Shown here piece by piece: positions 10,079 through 18,022 of a stretch of 64,000 bases of DNA. The DNA comes from Bryobacterales bacterium (GTDB lineage Bacteria; Acidobacteriota; Terriglobia; Bryobacterales; Bryobacteraceae). A program made the translations under genes and the position numbers. The stretch spans positions 1 to 64,000 of the forward strand of contig JAEUQC010000015.1 in assembly GCA_016789905.1 (NCBI GenBank), given 5' to 3'. A model generated the notes under the pieces. The model worked only from the letters and a program-made list of their open reading frames with translations, was not told the origin of the DNA and made no database searches. Numbering within the stretch: the first letter of the stretch is position 1; every line of letters begins with the position of its first letter.

Positions 10079-11200
10079 CTAGTAGCGAATGTTGAGATGG
10101 GGCGTGGGAAGCCAGGCGTGACCGGTGACGCGGGATTCCAGTCCGGCGAGCATGATGCCATTGGAGAGCAGCGTGCGCTCGGGCGGGTACGGGGAGCGCT
10201 TGGAGAGCACGACGTCTTCAAAGTGCCGCACCATGAAGCCCCAATGATTATGGTTGTAGAGCTGAATGTAGAAGCAACTGCTGTGGAGTTTGCCGGACTT
10301 TTCGCGGGCGGCGAAGAGGTAGTCTCGGGCCTGCGCGTTGAGGTTGAGGATGCTGGCCTTGACGCCATCGTTGTACCTGACGAAGATGGCCTGGGGCGGG
10401 GTGTTGTTCTTCGGTACGTGGTTGACGCGGTGCCGGAGGGCGGCATCGAGGAGAGCACGGGACCAGAAGGGATCGGTGAAGACGGCGTCGCCTTCGACGC
10501 AGCGGATTTCGGCGATGCCGGTTTCACCGCCTTTGCGTTTTTCGGCCATGGCCTGCAGAAGTTCGATGGCGTGATAGCCATGTTCTTCCAGGTCAGAGAA
10601 CGACACGGCGAGAAGCTCGTCGAGTTCAATGCCGGGCTGGAATTCAAGCGCGGGGCGGCGCCAGGTGAGCGGCAGGGAGGAGCCGCAGAAGAAGGGAATT
10701 CGATCGCGCTTCACACGGTCGTACATGGCCCGGGCGTCGGCCCATTCGTAGGCGAAGTACTTGTCGTTCATCAGCGGGAGAACGCGGTTGTTCTGTTGGA
10801 AAACGGCGGTGACTTCGTCGAAGCGTTTCTTGCGCGGGTATTGAAAATTGCCGCGGGCAGTGCGGGGATAATCGCCGTGTTCGCCGATGACGGCGACGCC
10901 ATCGACGGCGAGTGTGGCGCCGCCGAGGCAGAGGGCTTCTTTCACGGAGGGATAGATCCTGATGCCGTACTCAGCCGCCTGTTCACGGGCCATATCGTTG
11001 GGTGGAAATTGATCGACGTAGAGGCTGACGGTTTGAACACGAGGGCGATGGCTGGCGCCGTTGAGCCGGTAGCCTTCCAACAGGCGGGACATGAAGACAT
11101 CGGCGTGCGAATTAGGGAAATAGACGTTGAGAATGCAGGCGACTTTGGGGCGGTTCTCAGCGGCGAGCGCGGCGAGGAAGGCGCGGCGGGAGAGGGGCAT
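10079..11200 (-). CDS. Tat-type signal protein of unknown function, first gene of operon
   Basis: A 373-residue protein starting MPLSRRAFLAALAAENRP, a compact twin-arginine-like signal. The first strand after it (KVACILNVYFPNSHADVFMSRLLEG) suggests a Rossmann-like alpha/beta fold, and the C-terminal part is rich in aromatics and His (FYIQLYNHNHWGFMVRHFED). I do not recognise a characterised family; similar sequences occur in Acidobacteriota and Planctomycetes as hypothetical proteins. It heads the six-gene minus-strand operon, 19 bases before the BNR_4 gene, and diverges from the small secreted protein at 11238 with only 37 bases between the starts, so the operon promoter must be compact. Confidence 0.7.
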   Translation of the reverse strand: MPLSRRAFLAALAAENRPKVACILNVYFPNSHADVFMSRLLEGYRLNGASHRPRVQTVSLYVDQFPPNDMAREQAAEYGIRIYPSVKEALCLGGATLAVDGVAVIGEHGDYPRTARGNFQYPRKKRFDEVTAVFQQNNRVLPLMNDKYFAYEWADARAMYDRVKRDRIPFFCGSSLPLTWRRPALEFQPGIELDELLAVSFSDLEEHGYHAIELLQAMAEKRKGGETGIAEIRCVEGDAVFTDPFWSRALLDAALRHRVNHVPKNNTPPQAIFVRYNDGVKASILNLNAQARDYLFAAREKSGKLHSSCFYIQLYNHNHWGFMVRHFEDVVLSKRSPYPPERTLLSNGIMLAGLESRVTGHAWLPTPHLNIRY

Positions 11201-11237
11201 GGCAATAGGATAGCGGTTCGTGTAGAATCGGCGTGCT

Positions 11238-11597
11238 ATGAAGAAACTCCTCTTGGTTGTAGCCAGCGCGCTGGCGGTGATGGCGGCCGATGTGGCGGGC
11301 AACTGGAAAGCCACGGCGGAGGGGCCGAACGGAACGATGGAACGGACACTTTCGTTGAAAGTGGACGGAACGAAATTAACCGGCGAGACGGTGAGTTCGT
11401 TCGCCGGAAAATCGGTGATTGAGAACGGGAAGGTGGAGGGCGAGAGCGTTACCTTCACGATCATGGTGAAGTTTCAGGACAACGAGATGAAGGTGTCCTA
11501 CAAAGGAAAGTTGACGGGTGCGGACACAATGTCGCTGACCGCCGAGATTGAAGGCGCGGGCCAGACGATTGACTGGAAAGCGACGCGGGTGAAGTGA
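11238..11597 (+). CDS. Small secreted beta-rich protein, unknown function
   Basis: A 119-residue protein with signal peptide MKKLLLVVASALAVMAA followed by alternating beta-strand sequence (GNWKATAEGPNGTMERTLSLKV..., GKVEGESVTFTIMV, WKATRVK). The length and pattern suggest a small beta-barrel or lipocalin-like fold; no catalytic motif is visible. Closely similar short proteins are frequent in Acidobacteriota, where they are annotated as hypothetical. It stands alone between the divergent operon and the convergent TonB-dependent receptor, whose stop is 1 base away. Confidence 0.75.
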   Translation: MKKLLLVVASALAVMAADVAGNWKATAEGPNGTMERTLSLKVDGTKLTGETVSSFAGKSVIENGKVEGESVTFTIMVKFQDNEMKVSYKGKLTGADTMSLTAEIEGAGQTIDWKATRVK

Positions 11598-11598
11598 G

Positions 11599-14500
11599 TT
11601 AGAAAACGAAACGCGCGCCAAGCTGGATGCGGCGGCCGGCGCCTGCGCCTGATACGATGCCGAAGCCGGGGCCGTTGAGCGTGGCGCCGGGGTTACCGAA
11701 GTTCGGGTGGTTGGTGATGTTGAAGAACTCCCCGCGGAACTGGAACTTGATGGTTTCTTTGATGGGGAAGTTACGGAGGATGGAGGCGTCGAGATTGAAG
11801 ACGCCGTCGCCGCGCACCATATTCACGCCCTGGTTGCCGAAAGTGAACTGGGCGGGCTGGGAGAAGACAGAGGTATCGAACCAGCGTTCCAGCGTCTTCT
11901 GGCTGTTGGGAAGATTGGGGTTGCCGTTGATGTTGGCGCGTTGCGCGCCGGCGCTGTTGACGAAGGTGGTATTGACCTGGGTGTTCACGGTGAATGGTTC
12001 GCCGGACTGGAGCGTCATAAGACCGCCGAGCGTCCAGTTGCCGAGGACGGCGCCGAGCACGTTGTTGTTCCAGTACTTCTTGCCTTTGCCGACTGGAATG
12101 TCGTAAACGCTGGTCATGGTAAAGCGGTGGCGGATGTCGTTGCCGGTGGGCCCCCAATCATTGCGGCGATTGTAGAAATCGCTGAAGCCGATGTCGGCGC
12201 CTAGGGATCCGCCGTCGGTGTAGTTGTTGAAGGCGCGCGCCCAGGTGTAGGTTCCCAGAATGCTGTACCCGTTGGCGAAGCGGCGTTCAAGGCGGCCGAC
12301 GGCGGCGTAGTAACGGGAGTCACCGAAGGCCGGCCCCTGGATGTTGACATTGGAAAACTGGGGGTAGGGGCGATCGGCCTGGGTTGGCGTGCGGTTCTGC
12401 GAAATGGCGAGAGCCAGGCGTTCCGGGGTGACCTGATTCAGCGTCAGGTTGCCGCTTGGCAGTTTGTGAGAGAGGTTGCCGATGAACCCGATTTCGGAGA
12501 GGAAGCCGCCGCCGAGTTCGCGCTGAATGCCGAGGTTGAACATTTCCGAATAGCCGGTGCGGCGGCGAGTTTCGAAGAAGGTGACGGCGGTATTGGGCTG
12601 TTGGCCGACGCGAACGGCGCCGAGGCTATCGTTGAGTTGAGGGGCGGCGAGGTTGAGCGTAAGTCCATCTTTGAGCAGGAACGGAGCGGTGATGCCGTTG
12701 TCGGGAGAGTTCAGCGTGGCTGAGAGTTCGTAGCCGAGAGAGGCGGCGTTGGGCACGCCTGCGTCGAAGGGGTGAGCGAAGAAGATGCCGAGGGCGCCGC
12801 GGATGACGGTCTTCTGGTTGCCGCCGGGTTTCCAGGCGAAGCCAAAGCGGGGGCCGAAATTGTTCCAATCGGTATCGTAGATGGAGTTCCGCCAGCCGTT
12901 GACGCCGAGGAATTTGACCACGCCGGGCGTGCCGCTGACGGGGTTGATCTGGGTCGTGTCGAAGCTGTTGGCGCGGGAGTTGGTGTCGCGCATGGCGGTA
13001 TCGGTTTCCCAGCGGAGGCCGATGTTCAAAGTAAGATTGCGAGTGATGTTCCAATCGTCCTGTACGAAGCCGGCGAGATAGGTGGAGCGGCGGTTCAGCG
13101 CCTGGGTTTCGCGCGCGGCAAAGCCGGTGGTAAACCCGAGGAGCATGGTGGCCAGACCGTTGCCGGAAGCCGCGACGCCAGGCTGGCCGGTGCCGAGCAA
13201 GGAGAACGAGAAGTTGCCGGCGGCAGTAGGCCGGTTGATTTCATCGTTGAGAGATGGGCGCCATTCCCCTCCGAACTTGAAGCTATGTTTGCCGCGGATC
13301 CAGCTTAGATTGTTGACGATCTGATACTGCTGAATGGGGAACTGCCGGCGTTCCTGAGCAGTGGAGCCAAGGGCGGTGAAGCCGGCGGGGCCAAAGCTGG
13401 GGAAATCGCCATCGGGGATGCCTTTCAGGCCGAGTTGGGTGGCCCAGGCTCCGCCGCGGCCAAGGGCGATGGCATGGTTGATGCGATTGGAGTAGGTCAT
13501 CCGGAAGTCGTTGACGATGGAAGCGGAGACGGTGCGGGTCCAACTGCCGTAGAAATAGTTTTGATGGCGGAGCGCGATGGCGTCGGGGTCAGCGCCTGGG
13601 TCGGGGAAAACGCTGGTTTTGTCGGTGTTGTCGGAGTTGTACAGGTAGCGGCTGGAGACGCGATCCCGGCTGCCAAAGTTGTGATCGACTTTAGCGGTAT
13701 AGTTGTCGCGAGTGAGACCGTTGACGAAGTTCGCGCGGAAATTGTTGGCGCCGGCCAGGCTATCGGCAGTGCGGTTCGGCAGCGGGTAAAAGGGGATGAT
13801 TTTCAGGCCGACGGGGTCCAGGCGAGAAGCCGGGATACGGTTGCCGGGGAACTGGGTTCGCGTTTGGCGGCCGGCAACCAGTTGGGTGGAAGCGGGATCG
13901 TAGACGGGAATGAGGACGTTGTTATTGCCGACAGATTGAGAGAAGTCGCCAACGCGCTGGAGCGCGGTGGGAACGGTGAGGGTGGATATGGCACCGTCGC
14001 GGCGGCGGGAGCCTTCATAAGCGAAGAAGAAGAAGGTCTTGTCCTTGCCCTGGTAGAGCTTCGGCAGAACAACCGGGCCGCCGATGGTGCCTCCGTAGAC
14101 GTTATAGCGCAGCGGTGCTTTCGATTTTTCGCCGTTCACGATGGGTGCGAAGAAGTTGGGCGCGTCGAACTTCTCATTTCGAACATATTCAAAGAGCGAT
14201 CCGTGAATGCCGTTGGTGCCGGATTTGGTGGTGGCGACGATGACGCCGCCATTGGAGCCGCCGTATTCGGCCGAGTAGCCATTGGCCATGATTTTTACTT
14301 CGGCGACGGTTTCAACGGGAGGATCCAGATCGACCTGGCCGACCCCGAGGCGCATGTTTTGTCCAGTGCCGCCATCGATCCAGAACATCTGCGACTGCTG
14401 CCGGGAACCGGCGAGAGAGAAGTTGGGCTTGGCGCCGGAATCGTAGCCGATGAAGACGGCGGCGCCGGTCATCTGGATGAGATTCAGCGAGCGCCGGTCG

Positions 14501-14928
14501 CCGAGCGGGAGGTCCTCGACGGCTTTTGCCTCCACGAGTTGGGCCACGTCGGAAGTGCGGGTCTCCAGCAGCGTGGCCGAACCGGATACGGTGATGGATT
14601 CGCTAACCGCGCCGACTTCAAGGGCGACGTCGAGTTCCAGGTTCTGGCCGGTGGTGAGGACCAATCCGCTGCGAACGTAACGGCGGAAGCCGGTCTTTTC
14701 GGCCTCGACAGTGTATTGGCCGATGGGGAGTTGGCGCAGGGAGAAAAGGCCGTCGATATTAGTGGTGTAGGTGACCTTCTGCTGCGTGGCGATGGACGTG
14801 GACGTGACCTGGACACCGGGAATGGCGGCGCCTTGCGCGTCGCGGACGATGCCAGTGATGGTGGCGGTGGGAGACTGGGCAAGCAGCGGCAGAGCCGCGA
14901 GTGCGACGAGGACCCTGAAGGATGGCAT
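11599..14928 (-). CDS. Oar-like TonB-dependent receptor with carboxypeptidase-regulatory-like domain
   Basis: An 1109-residue outer-membrane protein. After a signal peptide (MPSFRVLVALAALPLLAQ) comes a CarboxypepD_reg-like beta-sandwich (residues about 20-105: TGIVRDAQGAAIPGVQV, GQYTVEAEKTGF). A plug domain (LPLGDRRSLNLIQM..., WIDGGTGQNMRLG, KIMANGYSAEYGGSNGGVI) and a long barrel ending in RRIQLGARFVF follow. Such Oar-type receptors are expanded in Acidobacteriota and are thought to import or bind large substrates. It is divergent from padR, and a perfect TATAC-GAT-GTATA palindrome lies between them, overlapping a -10-like TATACT of this gene. PadR control is therefore plausible. Confidence 0.9.
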   Translation of the reverse strand: MPSFRVLVALAALPLLAQSPTATITGIVRDAQGAAIPGVQVTSTSIATQQKVTYTTNIDGLFSLRQLPIGQYTVEAEKTGFRRYVRSGLVLTTGQNLELDVALEVGAVSESITVSGSATLLETRTSDVAQLVEAKAVEDLPLGDRRSLNLIQMTGAAVFIGYDSGAKPNFSLAGSRQQSQMFWIDGGTGQNMRLGVGQVDLDPPVETVAEVKIMANGYSAEYGGSNGGVIVATTKSGTNGIHGSLFEYVRNEKFDAPNFFAPIVNGEKSKAPLRYNVYGGTIGGPVVLPKLYQGKDKTFFFFAYEGSRRRDGAISTLTVPTALQRVGDFSQSVGNNNVLIPVYDPASTQLVAGRQTRTQFPGNRIPASRLDPVGLKIIPFYPLPNRTADSLAGANNFRANFVNGLTRDNYTAKVDHNFGSRDRVSSRYLYNSDNTDKTSVFPDPGADPDAIALRHQNYFYGSWTRTVSASIVNDFRMTYSNRINHAIALGRGGAWATQLGLKGIPDGDFPSFGPAGFTALGSTAQERRQFPIQQYQIVNNLSWIRGKHSFKFGGEWRPSLNDEINRPTAAGNFSFSLLGTGQPGVAASGNGLATMLLGFTTGFAARETQALNRRSTYLAGFVQDDWNITRNLTLNIGLRWETDTAMRDTNSRANSFDTTQINPVSGTPGVVKFLGVNGWRNSIYDTDWNNFGPRFGFAWKPGGNQKTVIRGALGIFFAHPFDAGVPNAASLGYELSATLNSPDNGITAPFLLKDGLTLNLAAPQLNDSLGAVRVGQQPNTAVTFFETRRRTGYSEMFNLGIQRELGGGFLSEIGFIGNLSHKLPSGNLTLNQVTPERLALAISQNRTPTQADRPYPQFSNVNIQGPAFGDSRYYAAVGRLERRFANGYSILGTYTWARAFNNYTDGGSLGADIGFSDFYNRRNDWGPTGNDIRHRFTMTSVYDIPVGKGKKYWNNNVLGAVLGNWTLGGLMTLQSGEPFTVNTQVNTTFVNSAGAQRANINGNPNLPNSQKTLERWFDTSVFSQPAQFTFGNQGVNMVRGDGVFNLDASILRNFPIKETIKFQFRGEFFNITNHPNFGNPGATLNGPGFGIVSGAGAGRRIQLGARFVF

Positions 14929-14971
14929 GGTCCGAGTATATATTTTTCGCTTGGAGGACGAGGTTGTTTAG

Positions 14972-14984
14972 TATACGATGTATA
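14972..14984. promoter_or_regulatory. Palindromic operator candidate between TonB receptor and padR
   Basis: TATACGATGTATA is a perfect inverted repeat with 5-base arms and a 3-base centre, a geometry similar to PadR-family operators. It lies five bases before the padR start and 43 bases before the receptor start. On the minus strand the same bases provide TATACT, a good -10 element for the receptor. The 11-mer CATCGTATACT recurs upstream of the CtpA-like gene at 17994-18004, so part of the match may be promoter rather than operator. Confidence 0.4.
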
Positions 14985-14988
14985 AGAA

Positions 14989-15315
14989 ATGCCAAAGGGA
15001 GACGCGATAGGCGGATTTGAACAGTTGGTGCTGTTGGCGCTGGCGCATTTGGGAGAGGACGCCTACGGCGTGTCGATCCGTAAGGAGATTGCGGCGAGGA
15101 CGGGGCGGGATGTGAACATAGGGGCGGTGTATACGACGCTGGACCGGCTGGAGGGGAAGGGTCTGGCGGTTTCTGTGATTGGAGAGCCAACGGCGGAACG
15201 GGGCGGGCGGGCCAAGCGGCTGTTTCGATTGACCGGCGCGGGAAGAACGGCACTGGAAGAGAGTTGCCGGGCAGTGGTAGGGATGATGAAGGGGCTGGGC
15301 TGGGGGGAGGCCTGA
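14989..15315 (+). CDS. PadR family transcriptional regulator
   Basis: A 108-residue winged-helix regulator. GGFEQLVLLALAHLGEDAYGVSIRKEI is the PadR recognition-helix region, VNIGAVYTTLDRLEGKGLAVS the wing-proximal helix and the signature YTTLDRLE, and RAKRLFRLTGAGRTAL the wing. It lacks the long C-terminal dimerisation extension of large PadR proteins and so belongs to the short PadR-s2-like type. It is the first gene of a three-gene operon: its TGA shares one base with the next ATG (TGATG at 15313-15317). In Acidobacteriota, PadR genes often control adjacent membrane or transport genes; here the divergent TonB receptor and the downstream pair are the likely targets. Confidence 0.92.
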   Translation: MPKGDAIGGFEQLVLLALAHLGEDAYGVSIRKEIAARTGRDVNIGAVYTTLDRLEGKGLAVSVIGEPTAERGGRAKRLFRLTGAGRTALEESCRAVVGMMKGLGWGEA

Positions 15316-15800
15316 TGCGCGGACTGCTGCTGGGAGTACTGACGGCCCTGGTGCCGGAACACTGGATCGGAGACCTGGAGGAAGAGGCGGTTGAGGAAGG
15401 TGACTGGTGGCTGGCGCGGCATGTGATGTTGGCTGCCTTGTATGGCGTTCGGATGCGGCTGGCGCGGACGAATTTTCTAGAGAGTTCCGCGGCGGCAGCG
15501 CTGCTGGCGGGCCTTCCGTTAGTAGGCGCCCTTGCTCTGCGGCGGCTGGTGCTGACGCTGATCCCGTTTCGTGAGAGCGCGGCTTACTCGTGGTGGGCCG
15601 TGGCAGCGTTCATGATTTTGACTGCCGGGCTGGGGCTGGGCCTGACCAATGCCCTGGGGCGCCGCCGGGTGGCGGTGCTCTTGGGCACGGCGGTCACGCT
15701 GGCGATTGTTTTGTTGTTGGAAGCACCGATTGTTTTGACCGTCGCGGCGTTTGCGGGCGGTTGGGCGGCAACGATTCGACGAAGAGGAGAAATGGGATGA
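15315..15800 (+). CDS. Small multi-pass membrane protein downstream of padR
   Basis: A 161-residue hydrophobic protein. Starting at ATG 15315 it opens with MRGLLLGVLTALVPEHWIGDLEEEAVEEGDWWLARH, an N-terminal segment similar to the leader of acidobacterial PadR-linked permease genes. Three or four membrane spans follow (near residues 55-75, 90-110, 120-150). Its start overlaps the padR stop and its own TGA overlaps the following ATG, so the three genes are translated as one unit. No function is recognised; a membrane partner of the SRPBCC protein or a remnant of an ABC permease leader are both possible. Confidence 0.7.
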   Translation: MRGLLLGVLTALVPEHWIGDLEEEAVEEGDWWLARHVMLAALYGVRMRLARTNFLESSAAAALLAGLPLVGALALRRLVLTLIPFRESAAYSWWAVAAFMILTAGLGLGLTNALGRRRVAVLLGTAVTLAIVLLLEAPIVLTVAAFAGGWAATIRRRGEMG

Positions 15801-16327
15801 AATGGTTGAAATATGGACTGATGGGGATTGTGGGAGTGGTGTTGCTGGCGGCGGTTGTTCTGCTGGCGATGGGGCAGCGCGCGGATGCGGGCGTGACGCG
15901 TTCGGTAGTGGAGGTGAACCGGCCGCCGGAGGTGGTGTGGAAATGGATGGAAGAGCCGGAGAAGTTTAAGCAGTGGGTGAGTTGGACGGTGAAGGTGGAG
16001 GATTCGGGGCCGAATGGCGTGGGGGGGAAGCGGCGCACCACAATGAAGGACCCCAATATGGACAACCAATTGGTGGTGCTGGACGCCGTAACGAAGGTGT
16101 ACGAGCCGCACAAACGGATACAGGTGGCTATGGATTCACCGCTCGGATTTCAGGGCACAGTCGACTATGAACTGGACGATTTGGGCGGGCGGACGCGACT
16201 CACCATGGTGGGCAAGTTCCGCTATACACACTGGTTCTTCAGCCTGCTGGAGCCGCTGGTGACACCGCAGGCGCAAGTGAAGGAAGACGCCGACCTGGCA
16301 ACGCTGAAACGGCTGGCGGAACTGTAG
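15797..16327 (+). CDS. Membrane-anchored SRPBCC (START-like) domain protein
   Basis: A 176-residue protein with one N-terminal membrane anchor (MKWLKYGLMGIVGVVLLAAVVLLAM) followed by an SRPBCC fold: EVNRPPEVVWKWMEEPEKFKQWVSWTVKVE is the first strand-helix unit, and TRLTMVGKFRY lies in the central sheet. Such domains bind hydrophobic ligands or act as polyketide-cyclase-like proteins. The ATG overlaps the preceding stop (ATGA at 15797-15800). The stop abuts the convergent FmdB stop with no gap. Confidence 0.8.
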   Translation: MKWLKYGLMGIVGVVLLAAVVLLAMGQRADAGVTRSVVEVNRPPEVVWKWMEEPEKFKQWVSWTVKVEDSGPNGVGGKRRTTMKDPNMDNQLVVLDAVTKVYEPHKRIQVAMDSPLGFQGTVDYELDDLGGRTRLTMVGKFRYTHWFFSLLEPLVTPQAQVKEDADLATLKRLAEL

Positions 16328-16639
16328 TTATGTGGTCTTCGCCGGGGCGGCCGGCGTGGCGGCCGGTTTCGAATCGGTCTTTGTTTCAGACTTGGTTTCC
16401 GATTTTGACTCCGGCTTCGAATCGGCCTTGGCGGCGCCGGGCTTATTGGCGGCGCTGCCGCCCTTGCCATAGTCGGTGATATAGAATCCGGAACCTTTGA
16501 AATGCAACTGGGGCGCCGACAACAGGCGTTGTCCTTCGCCTCCGCAATCGGGGTGGGCTGCAACTGGCTCGTCGGAGAACTTCTGCCGGACCTCAAAGGT
16601 CTCATTGCACTTCAGGCAGCGGTACTCGTAAAGGGGCAT
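16328..16639 (-). CDS. FmdB-type zinc ribbon protein with charged C-terminal tail
   Basis: A 103-residue protein with the FmdB/CxxC_CxxC_SSSS N-terminal ribbon: MPLYEYRCLKCNETFEV (Cys 8 and Cys 11), then AHPDCGG, where a His at 29 takes the place of the usual first Cys of the second knuckle (ligand pair His 29/Cys 32). KGSGFYITDYG is also typical. From about residue 60 the chain becomes a low-complexity Lys/Ser/Glu/Thr/Pro-rich tail (SKPESKSETKSETK...), probably disordered. It follows the CtpA-like gene by 25 bases on the same strand and is likely co-transcribed. A regulatory or RNA/protein-binding role is inferred; FmdB proteins are poorly characterised. Confidence 0.85.
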   Translation of the reverse strand: MPLYEYRCLKCNETFEVRQKFSDEPVAAHPDCGGEGQRLLSAPQLHFKGSGFYITDYGKGGSAANKPGAAKADSKPESKSETKSETKTDSKPAATPAAPAKTT

Positions 16640-16664
16640 AAGCGATGAATGTTCTTCTCTTGAA

Positions 16665-17963
16665 TTAGGGCTGAGGAATATTGAGCGGGCCGAGGCCCGT
16701 GCCATCGCTCTTCTTCGCGGCATCGCGAAGAGACTGAGCGGCGGCGGCTTCGGCGGGGGAGAGCCCGTTGAGCGAGATCTCAACCGCCTTCTTCAGGATG
16801 AGGTCTTCGGCAGGTTTAGCCTTCTCTTCCACTTTTTTCGGTTCGGTGGAGGGTTCGTCGTCATTCAATTCCTGCGGGTCGAGGTCGGCGACGGGGACAG
16901 AAGGCATCAAGCCCTGGTCCTGAAGCGCTTTGCCGGAAGCGTTATGGAACTTTGCGATGGAGAGGATGACCGCGGCGCCGTCATCCATGACGACTGGCTT
17001 GCGGACGGAAGCATCCCCGTAGGTGCGTTCGCCGACGATTTCGGCGCGGCGATTATCGTACAGCGCGCTGGCGGCGATTTCGGCGGCGCCGGCGGTGCCG
17101 CGGTTGGTGGCGATGGTGAGAGGAAGCTTGGTAATCGCTTTCGCGGGCACGGCCTCAAAATCCTGGCGGGCGACCTTTTGGCCCACTGAACTGGCCAGCC
17201 GGCCGGAGGCAAGGAACAGGTTGGCCAGGGCGACGCCTTCTTCTGGCGCGCCAGTGGCGCAATTGCGCACGTCGAGGATCAGCTTTTTCGCTCCCTGTTT
17301 TTCCAGGTTCTGTACGGCGGCGGCGACATCGGCCAGCCGCTTTGCTTCCAGTGTGGGCACCTGGATGAGTCCGATGTTATCTGGCAACATCTTCGAACTG
17401 ACCGCGGGCCATACGATGGGGGCACGCACCAGCGCCATCTTCGACGGTTCGGGATTGCGGAACCGGAGCACGCCGAGTTCAACACTGGTTCCCGGTTCGC
17501 CAAGCAGCATCATTTCTGCGTAGGCGAGCGGCATGTCCCGGGTGTTGACGCCGGCGAGGGTTTCGATCATATCGCCTGTGGAAAGGCCGGCTTTATCGGC
17601 CGGGGAGCCGGGGACCGAATCGACAATAGCGATGTAGCCGAAACGCTTCGCGAGTATGAGACCGGTCCAGCCCTTGGCTTCGGACTTCGCTTTCTGCCAT
17701 TGTTTGTACTGATCGGCGGAGAGGTAGCTGGCGTAGGGATCGAGGGATTCGAGCAGACCATTGAGCGCGCCGAGGGTGACGTTCTTCATGTCGGGCTCTT
17801 CCACATACTCGCTCTTGATTTTGGAGAGCACTTCAGTGAAGACGCCGATATGGCGATAGGTCTCTTCCGGGGAGGAGGTAGACTTGTTGGCCGCGCCGAG
17901 CAAGAGAACGCCGACGAGACACAGAGACACAATGGTAATGACGAATTGCAGCTTGCGATTCAT
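16665..17963 (-). CDS. CtpA-like S41 peptidase homologue lacking the Ser/Lys dyad
   Basis: A 432-residue protein with a single N-terminal membrane anchor (residues 6-25), the CtpA N-terminal region (YRHIGVFTEVLSKIKSEYVEEPD), a PDZ domain (about 95-180: VPGSPADKAGLSTGDMIETLAG) and the C-terminal tail-specific protease fold. In active enzymes the nucleophile lies in SASASE and the general base Lys in FGKGSV. Here these read TAGAAE (Gly 292) and YGDASV (Asp 317), exactly 25 residues apart as in E. coli Prc, so both catalytic residues are missing. It should act as a scaffold or periplasmic binding protein rather than a protease. The fold-bearing residues around them are intact, arguing against simple decay. 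Confidence 0.9.
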   Translation of the reverse strand: MNRKLQFVITIVSLCLVGVLLLGAANKSTSSPEETYRHIGVFTEVLSKIKSEYVEEPDMKNVTLGALNGLLESLDPYASYLSADQYKQWQKAKSEAKGWTGLILAKRFGYIAIVDSVPGSPADKAGLSTGDMIETLAGVNTRDMPLAYAEMMLLGEPGTSVELGVLRFRNPEPSKMALVRAPIVWPAVSSKMLPDNIGLIQVPTLEAKRLADVAAAVQNLEKQGAKKLILDVRNCATGAPEEGVALANLFLASGRLASSVGQKVARQDFEAVPAKAITKLPLTIATNRGTAGAAEIAASALYDNRRAEIVGERTYGDASVRKPVVMDDGAAVILSIAKFHNASGKALQDQGLMPSVPVADLDPQELNDDEPSTEPKKVEEKAKPAEDLILKKAVEISLNGLSPAEAAAAQSLRDAAKKSDGTGLGPLNIPQP

Positions 17964-18022
17964 TCGGTGCGGCTGCCTCCTATTCCAGTAATAAGTATAC
18001 GATGCGCGGGGAAGCCATTTGG

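Noticed and set aside
10070..11422. 450-codon plus-strand frame
   Set aside because: Antisense to the Tat-signal protein and running into the small secreted protein in another frame; no coding signature.
13435..14985. 516-codon plus-strand frame
   Set aside because: It is the antisense shadow of the TonB-dependent receptor, which has full-length family similarity; the plus frame has no recognisable domain and a Gly/Val/Glu-rich antisense composition.
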